This document shows positions 17,819 to 25,685 of a DNA stretch of 64,000 nt, piece by piece. How positions within the stretch are numbered: the first letter of the stretch is position 1; each line of letters opens with the position of its first letter. A program made the translations under genes and the position numbers. The DNA is from Salinimicrobium sp050750585 (GTDB taxonomy: Bacteria; Bacteroidota; Bacteroidia; Flavobacteriales; Flavobacteriaceae), in contig NZ_JBOJLM010000001.1 of assembly GCF_050750585.1 (NCBI RefSeq), positions 248,001 through 312,000 of the forward strand, read 5' to 3'. Under the pieces are notes generated by a model, which saw only the letters and a program-made list of their open reading frames with translations, did no database searches and was not told where the DNA came from.

Positions 17819-18175
17819 TTATAGGTTTTGTAATTCCTGCAGAAGTTTCTTTGTGAGACCCGAAACTACAAGCAGGTAAGAATGATCTATTAACTCCCGC
17901 ACCAGTTGCGGCGGAAGACTTTCTACCTGAAGGCTGTTCCAGTGCTTTTTGTTCATATGATAAGCACCTTCAATGTAATCTGGATATTCATCTCTTAAAG
18001 TAAGGGCTTTTTCAGGATCGCACTTGAGGCTCACCTTAAAAGGAACACTTTCTAAAGCGGCAAGCGCAAACATCTTACCCATTACTTTAAAAACAAGAGC
18101 ATCAGGGCCAAAAGGCAACTCCTCGGTCACGCCTTTCTTCGCTAGACAATAATTTCTGAAGCTATCTACGTCCAT
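17819..18175 (-). CDS. MmcQ/YjbR-family protein
   Basis: A 118-residue protein with the MmcQ/YjbR signature: an N-terminal DVDSFRNYCLAKKGVTEELPF, then VFKVMGKMFAL, then the C-terminal MNKKHWNSL. The fold (CyaY-like) binds DNA in some members; the cellular role is unclear. Its start codon (18173-18175) lies only 5 bp from a perfect -7 element, TATCTTTG (18187-18180), so its transcript would be leaderless or nearly so. The MutS-like gene follows 5 bp after its stop. Confidence 0.85.
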   Translation of the reverse strand: MDVDSFRNYCLAKKGVTEELPFGPDALVFKVMGKMFALAALESVPFKVSLKCDPEKALTLRDEYPDYIEGAYHMNKKHWNSLQVESLPPQLVRELIDHSYLLVVSGLTKKLLQELQNL

Positions 18176-18179
18176 AACT

Positions 18180-18187
18180 CAAAGATA
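18180..18187 (-). promoter_or_regulatory. -7 element directly before the MmcQ-like start codon
   Basis: The minus strand reads TATCTTTG. With the usual 5-7 bp to the transcript start, the mRNA would begin at about the A of the ATG. Confidence 0.4.
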
Positions 18188-18192
18188 AGAAA

Positions 18193-18570
18193 TCAGGAAA
18201 GCTGATCATCTACTTTCTGGGCCTTTCCAATGGTACCGAGATGAGTGTGCTGGAAACCCTGCTCGTATTTGAGTCCGTAGCCTAGCATCCGGTCAAAAGC
18301 GGCATGAGAGAACATGATCACGCCGATGAGCTGCAACACCGGCAGAAGAAAAAAGGATCCGGCAAGATAGATCGCAATGGCCACAGCTTTGTGATGAAAA
18401 AGGTTGTACATAAATGCACCAGGTGTGTTTCCAAAAAGATATCCCAACATTGAAAAATCTGGAACAAAGAAAAGCAAAGGGAACCACCACCATTCAAAGG
18501 GAAGCATGCTGAATCCATAAACTCCTAACAACAGCATGGCCATTTCTTCAAGCTTTAAAGTGAGGTTCAT
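18193..18570 (-). CDS. DUF4260 membrane protein
   Basis: A 125-residue membrane protein with three to four helices, beginning MNLTLKLEEMAMLLLGVY, and containing the DUF4260 blocks WWFPLLFFVPDFSMLGYL and HAAFDRMLGYGLKY. The family has no known function. Its ATG overlaps the stop of the upstream cyclase-family gene by 4 bp (ATGA), so the two are translationally coupled. Confidence 0.85.
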   Translation of the reverse strand: MNLTLKLEEMAMLLLGVYGFSMLPFEWWWFPLLFFVPDFSMLGYLFGNTPGAFMYNLFHHKAVAIAIYLAGSFFLLPVLQLIGVIMFSHAAFDRMLGYGLKYEQGFQHTHLGTIGKAQKVDDQLS

Positions 18571-19322
18571 CCTTTTTCAGGTTTATATAGTACAGGCCTG
18601 GACGGCGCGGCATCATTTTCAAAAGATGCCGGCTGCAGGTTTAAGAAATAAAAGCCGTCTTCGATTCGGGAGGGTACGTAGACGAGTTCAGTAATTGTTG
18701 ATCCAAGGCGGGTGTTCTTAGGGTAATTCCAAAATGCTTTATGAGCCAGTAATTTCCCGCCGTCCTCTTCCCTGTCTACAGAAGGCAGGTCGATCAACAG
18801 ATGTTCCACTCCGCACTCCCGCAGGTAAACTGCTGCCTCTTCCTCTAAATAAGGCCAGTTGGTGTGAGAGTAATGTTTGCTACGCTTGGCAATGCTGTTT
18901 GGCAGCGTACGAATCACAACCGCCTGCGCCTCTCCCTCTCTAAAAAGTTTTTTCAGCTGATCTTTGGTGATCACCTCATCGCCATCTGACTTTACCGGCT
19001 CTACCGAAACTAATTTAGCCGAAAAAAAGAAGGTCTTAAGGCTTTCGTTGATGCCGTAATATTCGGGGGTGATGTGGCCCACACATTCGGTATGGGTAGT
19101 GTGGCCGTGAGGATTGAAAGAGATATTATTGAAGTTTACAGATCCGCCTTTGCTTACCTTTCCAATCCAGTTTCCCTCCTGCACGGGTTGAATCCGGGGC
19201 GCTTTTAAATACCACGCCACCGGATTCTTGTCGTCGCCTCGTAAACTAAGGGAAATATCCAGTGGCTTGGAGAAGTCGATGGTATAGTTGGTTTGATTAT
19301 TAAATTGAACGCTTGCCTGCAT
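18567..19322 (-). CDS. Cyclase/kynurenine formamidase-family hydrolase
   Basis: A 251-residue metal-dependent hydrolase of PF04199. The metal-binding motif HGHTTHTECVGH lies near residues 72-83, the family H-x3-H-x-D/E-x3-H type, and the body contains LLIDLPSVDREEDGG. Members open amides or lactones, N-formylkynurenine among them. No tryptophan catabolism genes are adjacent, so the substrate is open. The ATG is at 19320-19322; the stop overlaps the DUF4260 start. Confidence 0.85.
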   Translation of the reverse strand: MQASVQFNNQTNYTIDFSKPLDISLSLRGDDKNPVAWYLKAPRIQPVQEGNWIGKVSKGGSVNFNNISFNPHGHTTHTECVGHITPEYYGINESLKTFFFSAKLVSVEPVKSDGDEVITKDQLKKLFREGEAQAVVIRTLPNSIAKRSKHYSHTNWPYLEEEAAVYLRECGVEHLLIDLPSVDREEDGGKLLAHKAFWNYPKNTRLGSTITELVYVPSRIEDGFYFLNLQPASFENDAAPSRPVLYKPEKG

Positions 19323-19612
19323 TTAAGATGTTTCTTTGGGATGTTGTAAAAATAGAATGTTTTTTGGAAGGTTCTGCCATGCTGAGCAAAAACAACGTGT
19401 CAGGGTTGCAAACCCTTAATCCAGAAATTTCAATCCCGAAGGGATTGCACATTTATAAAAAACCCAACAGCAAAACGTTCGACCCCGAAGGGGTCGTATG
19501 ATTTTCTTTTCTATAAATATTGAACCCCTTCAGGGTTTGCCTTAATCAATTTGTTAAGTAAGCTCAACCCCTTACAGGGTTTGGATCCCTGAAAGGGTTC
19601 TTCCGGATCAAT
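19323..19612. repeat. Cluster of short inverted repeats between genes
   Basis: No gene is seen. It holds cccgaaggg (19436), CGACCCCGAAGGGGTCG (19480-19496), aaccccttcagggttt (19524) and aaccccttacagggtttgga followed by tccctgaaagggtt (19565-19598). These are small GC-rich palindromes of a type often found between Bacteroidetes genes. Confidence 0.65.
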
Positions 19613-20794
19613 TTACTCCTCTACCCAAAATAATTCTGAGGCTATTCCGTCGCTTAAGAATTTGCCTTTTTTGGAAATCTGGAGTCGGTCGTCGTTCCAC
19701 TCCAGCATTTCATCTGCAATTAATTTCGAAGCTTCCCGAAGCAGGTATTCTCTGTACTTCAAACCAAAACTCCTTTCCACCTCATCTATAGCAATGCCCC
19801 ATTTGGTGCGGAGCCTCGTCATCACCAGTTCGTTGTATCTATCTGAGATCGACAGCTTCTCAATTTCCGCCGGAATTTCCCCTTTTTGAAGACTTTTAAT
19901 GTAGAGCGTATTATTGCTGATGTTCCACTTGCGGTGAAAACCGTCAAAGGAATGTGCCGATGGTCCAATACCGAGGTAAGGCTTACCAAACCAGTAGGCG
20001 GTGTTATTGCGGGAAAAGAATCCGGGTTTGCCAAAGTTGGAGAATTCGTAGTTGTCAAAGTCGGCAGCCGATAAGGTTTCGATCATGATCTCGTACTGTT
20101 CTTTGGCCAGTTCTTCCTCTACGGGGGCTACCTTTCCTTTTTCGATCATGCTTTTTAAAGCAGTTTTTGGTTCGACAGTCAATGCATAACTGGAAATATG
20201 CGGCACATCCAGATCAAGAGCCGTCTGCAGATTCTCTTTCCACCGCTCATTGCTCATGCCGGGAATCCCGTAGATAAGATCTATAGAAATATTCCCGAAA
20301 TACTGCTTCGCCAGCTTTATTGACTCCAAAGCTTCTTCAGCATTATGCGCCCGGTTCATCAACTTAAGATCCTGCTCAAAAAAAGACTGCACCCCAATGC
20401 TTAGCCGGTTTATTGGAGAAGCTGCAAACATTTTCAGTTTTTGTTCAGTAAGATCATCGGGATTTGCTTCTAAAGTAACTTCTGCGTCTTCAGAAACTTT
20501 GTAATTCAGCTGAATTACTTCAAAGATCTGCTGCAATTCTTCCGCAGAAAGCAGCGACGGAGTTCCTCCCCCAAAGTAGATGGTCTCCACTTCCGTCGGA
20601 ATTTCCTCTTTCCGCAGCAACAATTCCTTGCAGATCGCCTCCACCATCTCGGGCTTCTTCTTTACCGAAGTCGAGAAATGAAAGTCACAGTAGTGACAGG
20701 CTTGTTTGCAGAAGGGAATGTGAATATAAATAGCCCCACCCAGCCTCCCCAAAGGGGAGGAGCTAATACCTATATCTTTCTCCTTCTTTTCCAT
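19613..20794 (-). CDS. hemW: HemW, radical-SAM haem chaperone
   Basis: A 393-residue radical-SAM protein that binds haem and delivers it to target proteins. The cluster motif is C29-x3-C33-x2-C36 (CKQACHYC), with Phe-His-Phe following in place of the fourth cysteine of HemN. GGGTPSLL and the C-terminal WFGKPYLGIGPSAHSF block are HemW hallmarks. The first 20 residues are unusual: homologues normally begin at about IYIHIPFC, whereas here SSPLGRLGG is encoded by an intergenic repeat that runs into the gene (20731-20765). No other ATG lies between, so the start at 20794 is kept, with doubt. RuvC is encoded 30 bp upstream. Confidence 0.9.
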   Translation of the reverse strand: MEKKEKDIGISSSPLGRLGGAIYIHIPFCKQACHYCDFHFSTSVKKKPEMVEAICKELLLRKEEIPTEVETIYFGGGTPSLLSAEELQQIFEVIQLNYKVSEDAEVTLEANPDDLTEQKLKMFAASPINRLSIGVQSFFEQDLKLMNRAHNAEEALESIKLAKQYFGNISIDLIYGIPGMSNERWKENLQTALDLDVPHISSYALTVEPKTALKSMIEKGKVAPVEEELAKEQYEIMIETLSAADFDNYEFSNFGKPGFFSRNNTAYWFGKPYLGIGPSAHSFDGFHRKWNISNNTLYIKSLQKGEIPAEIEKLSISDRYNELVMTRLRTKWGIAIDEVERSFGLKYREYLLREASKLIADEMLEWNDDRLQISKKGKFLSDGIASELFWVEE

Positions 20795-20825
20795 ATTAAT
20801 ATCCCCCTTTGGGGGTTAGGGGGCT
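20731..20825. repeat. GC-rich inverted-repeat element spanning the hemW start
   Basis: Two hairpins, CCTCCCCAAAGGGGAGG (20744-20760) and CCCCCTTTGGGGG (20803-20815), sit at the two ends of a unit framed by agccccaccc and gttagggggct. The unit lies between ruvC and hemW and reaches into hemW codons 11-20. A related hairpin (cccctaaatccctcaaaggggga) is at 49250-49272. Confidence 0.6.
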
Positions 20826-21376
20826 TATTTTATTTTCCCCGGATTTTGCTTTACAAAAGCTTCCCACCCGGTGTAGCTTTTCCCAACTTCCACCTTTCCC
20901 GAGTTATAGAAGTGGCAAACCGCAGCTGCGAGTCCGTCGGTGGCATCGAGGTTCTTGGGCAGGGATTTGAGGGAAAGCAGGCTTTGAAGCATTCCGGCGA
21001 CCTGTTCTTTGCTGGCATTTCCGTTTCCGGTGATGGCCATTTTTATCTTTTTTGGAGAGTATTCTGTAACCGGAACCTCCCGGCTAAGACCTGCTGCCAT
21101 TGCTACTCCCTGTGCGCGCCCCAGCTTAAGCATAGATTGCACATTTTTTCCGAAGAAAGGAGCCTCAATAGCAATCTCATCTGGGTTCCAGGTATCGATG
21201 AGTTCTACAGTGCGCTCAAAAATTAATTTAAGTTTTATATAAGGATCATTGTACTTTTGGAGCTCGAGCTCGTTAAGCTGGAGAAAAGACATTTTTTTGT
21301 TCACGACCTTAATAAGCCCAAAGCCCATTATGGTCGTGCCGGGGTCAATGCCTAAAATGATTTTTTCAGTATTCAA
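20825..21376 (-). CDS. ruvC: RuvC Holliday-junction resolvase
   Basis: A 183-residue endonuclease that cuts Holliday junctions with RuvAB in recombination repair. Acidic catalytic residues are visible: Asp11 in ILGIDPGTT, Glu in IEAPFF, and the Asp pair in NLDATDGLAAAVCH. Length is a little above the Escherichia coli protein (173). It starts at an ATG at 21374-21376. hemW follows 30 bp downstream. ruvA and ruvB are not in the window. Confidence 0.93.
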   Translation of the reverse strand: MNTEKIILGIDPGTTIMGFGLIKVVNKKMSFLQLNELELQKYNDPYIKLKLIFERTVELIDTWNPDEIAIEAPFFGKNVQSMLKLGRAQGVAMAAGLSREVPVTEYSPKKIKMAITGNGNASKEQVAGMLQSLLSLKSLPKNLDATDGLAAAVCHFYNSGKVEVGKSYTGWEAFVKQNPGKIK

Positions 21377-21449
21377 AAGCTTCGTAATATTGTAGGTTCA
21401 AACCAGCCGGTGATGTAATGCCGGAAATTTCCGGTTCTTAAATAAATTC

Positions 21450-22415
21450 ATGCGAATAACCTCGCACAAAGCTAATCAATTCTTCTCACTAGTTCTCAAA
21501 GTACTGGTGGTATTGGCCGCAGTATCATTTATTTGGTATAAAGTGACCAACGATGAAGCAATGGACTTTGATCGCTTCGTCGATATTCTTAATGATTACA
21601 GGATCTTTTCCTTTTCCAACATCGTGATCCTCATTATTCTCACTGTCTTAAACTGGTATTTTGAGATCTTAAAATGGCAGACCTTAAGCAGTCATGTGCG
21701 TGAGAATTCCTTTAAAGCCGCCATGCGCGAGAGCCTTGCATCTTTCACAGCAGCCATATTTACTCCCAGCCGCATTGGGGAATATGGCGCCAAGTGCCTT
21801 TACTATACCCGGGCTGCCTGGAGAAAGATCATCTTTTTGAACTTTTTGGGGAATACCGCCCAACTATTTGCCACCTATTTCTTTGGGATTGCCGGCCTGC
21901 TGTTTCTCATCACTTCGCTTGACCTCGCCCTGCCCATATTCAATATTATTCTGGTCTCGGGCCTTTTATTTGCGCCGTTTATCATTTATGTGGTGATGAA
22001 AAAATTCAGGATACGAATTAAAGGCTATTCGATTCAACGCCTGGAAGAATCCTTTCACAATGTTTCAGAAAAAATAAGGTGGAAAACCCTCATTTTTGCC
22101 AGTATAAGATTTTTGATATTTACCCATCAATTCTATTTTTTGCTACTGGAATTTAAAGTAGACGTGTCTTACCCTTTACTTATATCGGCCGTTTTTAGCA
22201 CGTATATCCTGGCTTCCATTATCCCTACCATGATCATTTTTGATGCCTTCATAAAAGGCGGATTTGCGGTATGGATCTTCGGAATGTTACAGGTGCCCCA
22301 AATCATTGTACTCACTATCGTGCTTACGGTTTGGATCCTTAATTTTGGGCTTCCCGGTCTTGCCGGAAGTTACTACGTGCTCAGGTATAAAAAAGCCAAA
22401 CACGCCGTAGCATGA
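21450..22415 (+). CDS. Lysylphosphatidylglycerol synthase-type transmembrane protein (UPF0104)
   Basis: A 321-residue inner-membrane protein with about eight helices and the LPG_synthase_TM/AglD-like motif set, including FTPSRIGEYGAKCLYY near residue 110. Relatives flip or modify lipids; a lone TM domain like this has no assigned reaction. Its stop overlaps the next gene's ATG by 4 bp, which links it tightly to the glycosyltransferase and suggests a joint role in a surface glycolipid. Start ATG at 21450. Confidence 0.8.
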   Translation: MRITSHKANQFFSLVLKVLVVLAAVSFIWYKVTNDEAMDFDRFVDILNDYRIFSFSNIVILIILTVLNWYFEILKWQTLSSHVRENSFKAAMRESLASFTAAIFTPSRIGEYGAKCLYYTRAAWRKIIFLNFLGNTAQLFATYFFGIAGLLFLITSLDLALPIFNIILVSGLLFAPFIIYVVMKKFRIRIKGYSIQRLEESFHNVSEKIRWKTLIFASIRFLIFTHQFYFLLLEFKVDVSYPLLISAVFSTYILASIIPTMIIFDAFIKGGFAVWIFGMLQVPQIIVLTIVLTVWILNFGLPGLAGSYYVLRYKKAKHAVA

Positions 22416-23545
22416 TCATCGCGGCCGTGATCATCACGCTGCTTTATGTGCTGGCAATGCTTTTCCTGCTCTACGGATTTTCGCATGTCAAAAATTTCTA
22501 CGGAAGTAATCCGGATCCAAAAATCAGTTTTTCCATAGTCGTTCCTTACCGAAATGAAGCTGAAAACCTTCCGTTTTTGTTTAAATCTCTACTGAAGCTG
22601 AAGTATCCGGCAGAATTGTTTGAGATCATTGCCGTGAACGATGCTTCAGAAGATACTTCGGAAGCGCTTTGGGAGGAATTTCAGAAGCAAAATCCTCAAC
22701 TCCCCCTGAAGCTGTTGCAGAACAGCCGAAAATCGGGCAGCCCCAAAAAAGATGCTCTTGCCCTGGCAATTGCAGGTGCGAAGAACGATTATATCTTAAC
22801 CACCGATGCCGATTGTGAGTTGCCGCCCCACCTGCTGGCCCTTTACAACGCCCATATTCTTGAGAGTGGTGCAGCAGCTATTGCCGCCCCGGTCGCGATA
22901 AAAACTGAAGGCTCAAAAATGACATTTTTGAAAGGTTTTCAGGAAGTAGATTTCTTCAGCTTACAGGCAGCTACCATTGGGAGTTTTGGTGTTGATATTC
23001 CATTTATGTGCAACGGTGCAAATTTTTGCTATTCAAAAAAGGCATTTTTGAAGGTCGGCGGATTTGAAGGAAATACTGAGATGGCCAGTGGAGACGATAT
23101 TTTTCTACTGGAAAAGTTTCAGAAAGAAGGACTAAAAACGGCATTTTTGAAGACTCCAGGGGCAGTTGTACTCACTGTACCTGCCTCCTCCTGGAAACAG
23201 TTGTTCTATCAACGTGTGAGATGGGCTGCAAAGACTTCAGCTTACCAGAAATTTTTTCCAAAAAGCCTGGGTTTACTCGTGTTTCTAATGAATTTATTGC
23301 TCGTGACCCTAAGTTTGCTCGTGTTAGTGGGAATTAAACCTCCAGCTTTACTGTTGATGATCTTTCTGGTTAAATTCAATGTAGATTTTTACCTTATTTA
23401 TAGCAGCGCTAAATTTTTCGGCCGGGAAAGGGGCGTGAAAAGGTACTTTTTGAGCAGTATACTTTATCCTTTCTTTAGCAGTGGCGTTGCAGTATTTTCA
23501 CTTTTTTTGGGTTATGATTGGAAGGGGCGGCATTTCAAAAAATAA
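22412..23545 (+). CDS. Family 2 glycosyltransferase, membrane-bound
   Basis: A 377-residue protein with an N-terminal helix, a GT-A domain (SFSIVVPYRNEAENLP, then AVNDASEDTS, then TTDADCELPP for the DxD motif, then GDDIFLLEKF and QRVRWAAK), and two or three C-terminal helices. This is the layout of processive or lipid-linked GT2 enzymes on the inner face of the membrane. It overlaps the upstream LPG-synthase-like gene. Three copies of the CATTTTTGAA-type palindromic motif lie inside it (22914-22930, 23034-23050, 23134-23149), more than in any other gene here. Confidence 0.88.
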   Translation: MIIAAVIITLLYVLAMLFLLYGFSHVKNFYGSNPDPKISFSIVVPYRNEAENLPFLFKSLLKLKYPAELFEIIAVNDASEDTSEALWEEFQKQNPQLPLKLLQNSRKSGSPKKDALALAIAGAKNDYILTTDADCELPPHLLALYNAHILESGAAAIAAPVAIKTEGSKMTFLKGFQEVDFFSLQAATIGSFGVDIPFMCNGANFCYSKKAFLKVGGFEGNTEMASGDDIFLLEKFQKEGLKTAFLKTPGAVVLTVPASSWKQLFYQRVRWAAKTSAYQKFFPKSLGLLVFLMNLLLVTLSLLVLVGIKPPALLLMIFLVKFNVDFYLIYSSAKFFGRERGVKRYFLSSILYPFFSSGVAVFSLFLGYDWKGRHFKK

Positions 23546-23593
23546 AGCTCCCCTTGATTTTTTGTTATCTTTATTTCAAGTGAAACCACGAAA

Positions 23594-24466
23594 ATGCAGA
23601 AAGTAAGATTTATTTTAACCGTCCTGTTCTTTTGCCTCACCCTGCCACTGGCTGCACAAAATGTCTATATCATCAACAATGATACATTGCAACTCAAAAG
23701 GGAGGTGAAGGGGCCATTAAGCCTCTTTTGGACCGAAGATGATCTCGAGTATCGCTATTTTGTTCAAAAAGAAAAGCGCATGGTTGAGCTTTTAAATCCC
23801 GATGGAAATGGAAAGTTCAGGGAACAACTTTCAGAATTAACAACAGATGCAAAAATTAATACCCGCGATGTAAAATTTGTGCTGTACAGCCTACGGCATT
23901 TCGCCAATACTTATAATGCAATTGTACAGGAAGATTACGTAAAGAATGAATCAACCAAAAATATTCTACAACGGATAAGCATTTTCACAGGTTTGTCTAA
24001 CAATATTTATACTGATAATCCCGAAAATATCCTCGCGCCGGTGCTGGGGCTTGAATATGAATTCTACGACCCAAACCTGGCACCTCGCCATTCCGCTTTT
24101 TTGCAACTGCGGCATAATTTTGAGCAGGACGAGTACCAGTACAGCGCTACCCATCTTTCAGTGAATTACAGCTTTAAGGCCTTATATTTCAAAAATTTTG
24201 ATTTACATGTAGATGCAAGACTGGCTACGCTTTATTATTCTTCTGAAACAATTTCGGTGAAAAATGATGCGGGCAAGGTCGTTTCCGTCCAGGATGAAAG
24301 CGGATTCACATTCACGGCGCCTTTGAGCTTTGGGCTGGGCAGCGATATCAAGATCACACCCACCAGCTTCATTACAGTAGGTTATAACGATATTTTTTCT
24401 ATAGTCCTGGACAGTAATGGTGAATTTCCGGTCGACTTTACGGTAGGATATAAGTATAGTTTGTAG
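23594..24466 (+). CDS. Outer-membrane beta-barrel-like protein
   Basis: A 290-residue protein with a signal peptide (MQKVRFILTVLFFCLTLPLAAQ) and a C-terminal half of alternating hydrophobic strands (HSAFLQLRHNFEQ, LHVDARLATLYYSS, FITVGYNDIFSIVL) ending in a tyrosine-rich VGYKYSL. That ending is typical of outer-membrane beta-barrels. Function unknown. A TATCTTTA element at 23566-23573 could be its own promoter, but the preceding gene ends only 48 bp upstream. Confidence 0.7.
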   Translation: MQKVRFILTVLFFCLTLPLAAQNVYIINNDTLQLKREVKGPLSLFWTEDDLEYRYFVQKEKRMVELLNPDGNGKFREQLSELTTDAKINTRDVKFVLYSLRHFANTYNAIVQEDYVKNESTKNILQRISIFTGLSNNIYTDNPENILAPVLGLEYEFYDPNLAPRHSAFLQLRHNFEQDEYQYSATHLSVNYSFKALYFKNFDLHVDARLATLYYSSETISVKNDAGKVVSVQDESGFTFTAPLSFGLGSDIKITPTSFITVGYNDIFSIVLDSNGEFPVDFTVGYKYSL

Positions 24467-24514
24467 TTCAGAGTTATTAGTTCGGAGTTCAGAGTTATGA
24501 GTTCAGAGTTAAAA
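24463..24514. repeat. Short tandem direct repeats (agttcagagtt units)
   Basis: Three to four imperfect copies of agttcagagtta(t/g)(t/g)agttc follow the stop of the outer-membrane protein gene. A similar run (gagttcggagttaggagttc) occurs at 44363-44388. Confidence 0.6.
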
Positions 24515-24560
24515 TTTCAGGGTTCACTTCGGCCTGAATTTCTATCTTCGTACTTCCTAA

Positions 24561-25040
24561 TTATTCTGCTTTGATCACTATCGGCATCCGGAAGGTGGTT
24601 TTTACCGGGATACCGCGTTTGGTGGCGGGATAGATCTTTGGTAAAGAATCTACGCTTTGGGAAAGCCAGGTCCGGATTTCGGGCAGTTGGCGGATTACCA
24701 GGGAATCTATTTCCATAGAATCTATTGCCGGTTTGCCTTTTTCGGAAATCTTGAGATACAGATATAGTGTATCGTCTAAAGCTTCGGTAACTACAGGTTG
24801 TTTTGCTTCAAGTCGGGAGTAAAAATACTGGGCAACTTTATTCCCAAAACACGACTTTGCGGCTTCGACTTCAGTAATACTTCGGCATTCAGAAAAAGCA
24901 GGGTATTGATCTACCTCATGCCAATTGAAATCACGGGTCTCTTCTACCAGAATTTCTTCCGAAGATATTTTGCGCGTCTTAAACTCCTCACAGGAGACAA
25001 ATATTAAACACAGAAATATTAAGAATAAAGTTTTCTTCAT
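24561..25040 (-). CDS. Lipoprotein with a TonB-C-like domain
   Basis: A 159-residue protein with a lipoprotein signal (MKKTLFLIFLCLIFVSC, lipid-modified Cys17). The middle reads YPAFSECR, echoing the P-x-F-P/S-x-C start of Bacteroidetes TonB-C-like domains, and the end resembles the conserved KIYPATKRGIPVKTTFRMPI, where TonB-C has a strand motif of the G-x-x-V-x-V/T-x-F-x-x-P-(I/V) type. It is probably anchored in the inner or outer membrane, facing the periplasm. No partner gene is adjacent. A perfect -7 element lies at 25067-25060. Confidence 0.7.
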   Translation of the reverse strand: MKKTLFLIFLCLIFVSCEEFKTRKISSEEILVEETRDFNWHEVDQYPAFSECRSITEVEAAKSCFGNKVAQYFYSRLEAKQPVVTEALDDTLYLYLKISEKGKPAIDSMEIDSLVIRQLPEIRTWLSQSVDSLPKIYPATKRGIPVKTTFRMPIVIKAE

Positions 25041-25059
25041 TCGGCACTAAAGCTTAGTC

Positions 25060-25067
25060 CAAAAGTA
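25060..25067 (-). promoter_or_regulatory. -7 element of the lipoprotein gene
   Basis: The minus strand reads TACTTTTG. The predicted transcript start is near 25054, a 14-base leader before the ATG at 25040. The -33 region is not clear. Confidence 0.45.
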
Positions 25068-25139
25068 GTGAAATTAAGGAGCTTGCCGAAAAAATTCTAT
25101 ATGCTGTCTGATTTTGTGATTTTTAAAACCACTTTAAAA

Positions 25140-25535
25140 TCACATACTGCCCATTAATACAAAGAACAGTACCAGGGCAATACCAACGGCGATAAGCATG
25201 GGTTTCATCCAGCTTTTCTTTTGATATTCAAGATCACGGCCAATGAATTTGTTCCAGAAGAATTCGTTGAGAATTGCGGCGCCAATAACGTTGGCTATTG
25301 CCGTCATGGAAGGGGAGAGGCTAAGAGCCTGCATGACCATTGCGGTGGCAAAAAGATAAACAACGGCAAAGAGGAGTACCCACCCGGCTTCTTTCTTTTT
25401 TCCCAGCGTTCTTAGGTTTGACACAAGAATGACGGCAGCAAAAATGGTTGAAAAAAGTAAGGCAAAGACCAAAATAAGGCTTTTGGAATATAGCTGGGGT
25501 ACGTGAGATTGGGAGTTCCCTTCTTCTGCTGTCAT
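25140..25535 (-). CDS. Small membrane protein with four helices, unknown function
   Basis: A protein of 131 residues from the ATG at 25533-25535, with four hydrophobic helices (ILVFALLFSTIFAAVIL, GWVLLFAVVYLFATAMVM, a short one around TAIANVIGAAIL, and PMLIAVGIALVLFFVLM). I do not recognise the family. A TTG at 25557-25559 would add eight residues, but that TTG is the last part of a TAATTTTG promoter element (25564-25557), so the ATG is the better start. Confidence 0.65.
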   Translation of the reverse strand: MTAEEGNSQSHVPQLYSKSLILVFALLFSTIFAAVILVSNLRTLGKKKEAGWVLLFAVVYLFATAMVMQALSLSPSMTAIANVIGAAILNEFFWNKFIGRDLEYQKKSWMKPMLIAVGIALVLFFVLMGSM

Positions 25536-25556
25536 TGTTAGGCTTTTTAGCGGCTG

Positions 25557-25564
25557 CAAAATTA
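25557..25564 (-). promoter_or_regulatory. -7 element that decides the start of the four-helix protein
   Basis: The minus strand reads TAATTTTG. The transcript would begin near 25551, which rules out the TTG at 25559 and leaves the ATG at 25535. Confidence 0.4.
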
Positions 25565-25613
25565 GAGATTTCTAAATAAAAGAGCCGTGAATCCCGAAAC
25601 AATTACCTGCGGC

Positions 25614-25656
25614 TGACTCATGTCATGTTTTACTCCTTGCAACTTTACTTATTTTG
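25614..25656 (+). promoter_or_regulatory. OFA transporter promoter with FNR/CRP-type dyad
   Basis: The dyad TGACTCATGTCA (25614-25625) is followed by TTATTTTG (25649-25656), a one-mismatch TAnnTTTG. The distance from dyad centre to the final G is 36.5 bp, the same as at hemN and pflB. The half-site is TGAC, whereas the other two have TGAT. The likely transcript start is near 25662, so the upstream ATG at 25620 lies inside the operator and cannot be used. Confidence 0.5.
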
Positions 25657-25685
25657 CCAAAAATTCTCTTTTAATTCTCTTTCTC

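Noticed and set aside
17469..17879. A 136-codon plus-strand frame
   Set aside because: It is antisense to the MutS-like gene and the end of the MmcQ-like gene, both well supported.
19433..19600. Regularly spaced GC-rich palindromes, considered as a CRISPR array
   Set aside because: The units differ in sequence and length and spacers are not uniform; no cas genes are in the window.
20678..21226. A 182-codon plus-strand frame
   Set aside because: It is antisense to ruvC and the hemW start, and reads through the GC-rich repeat.
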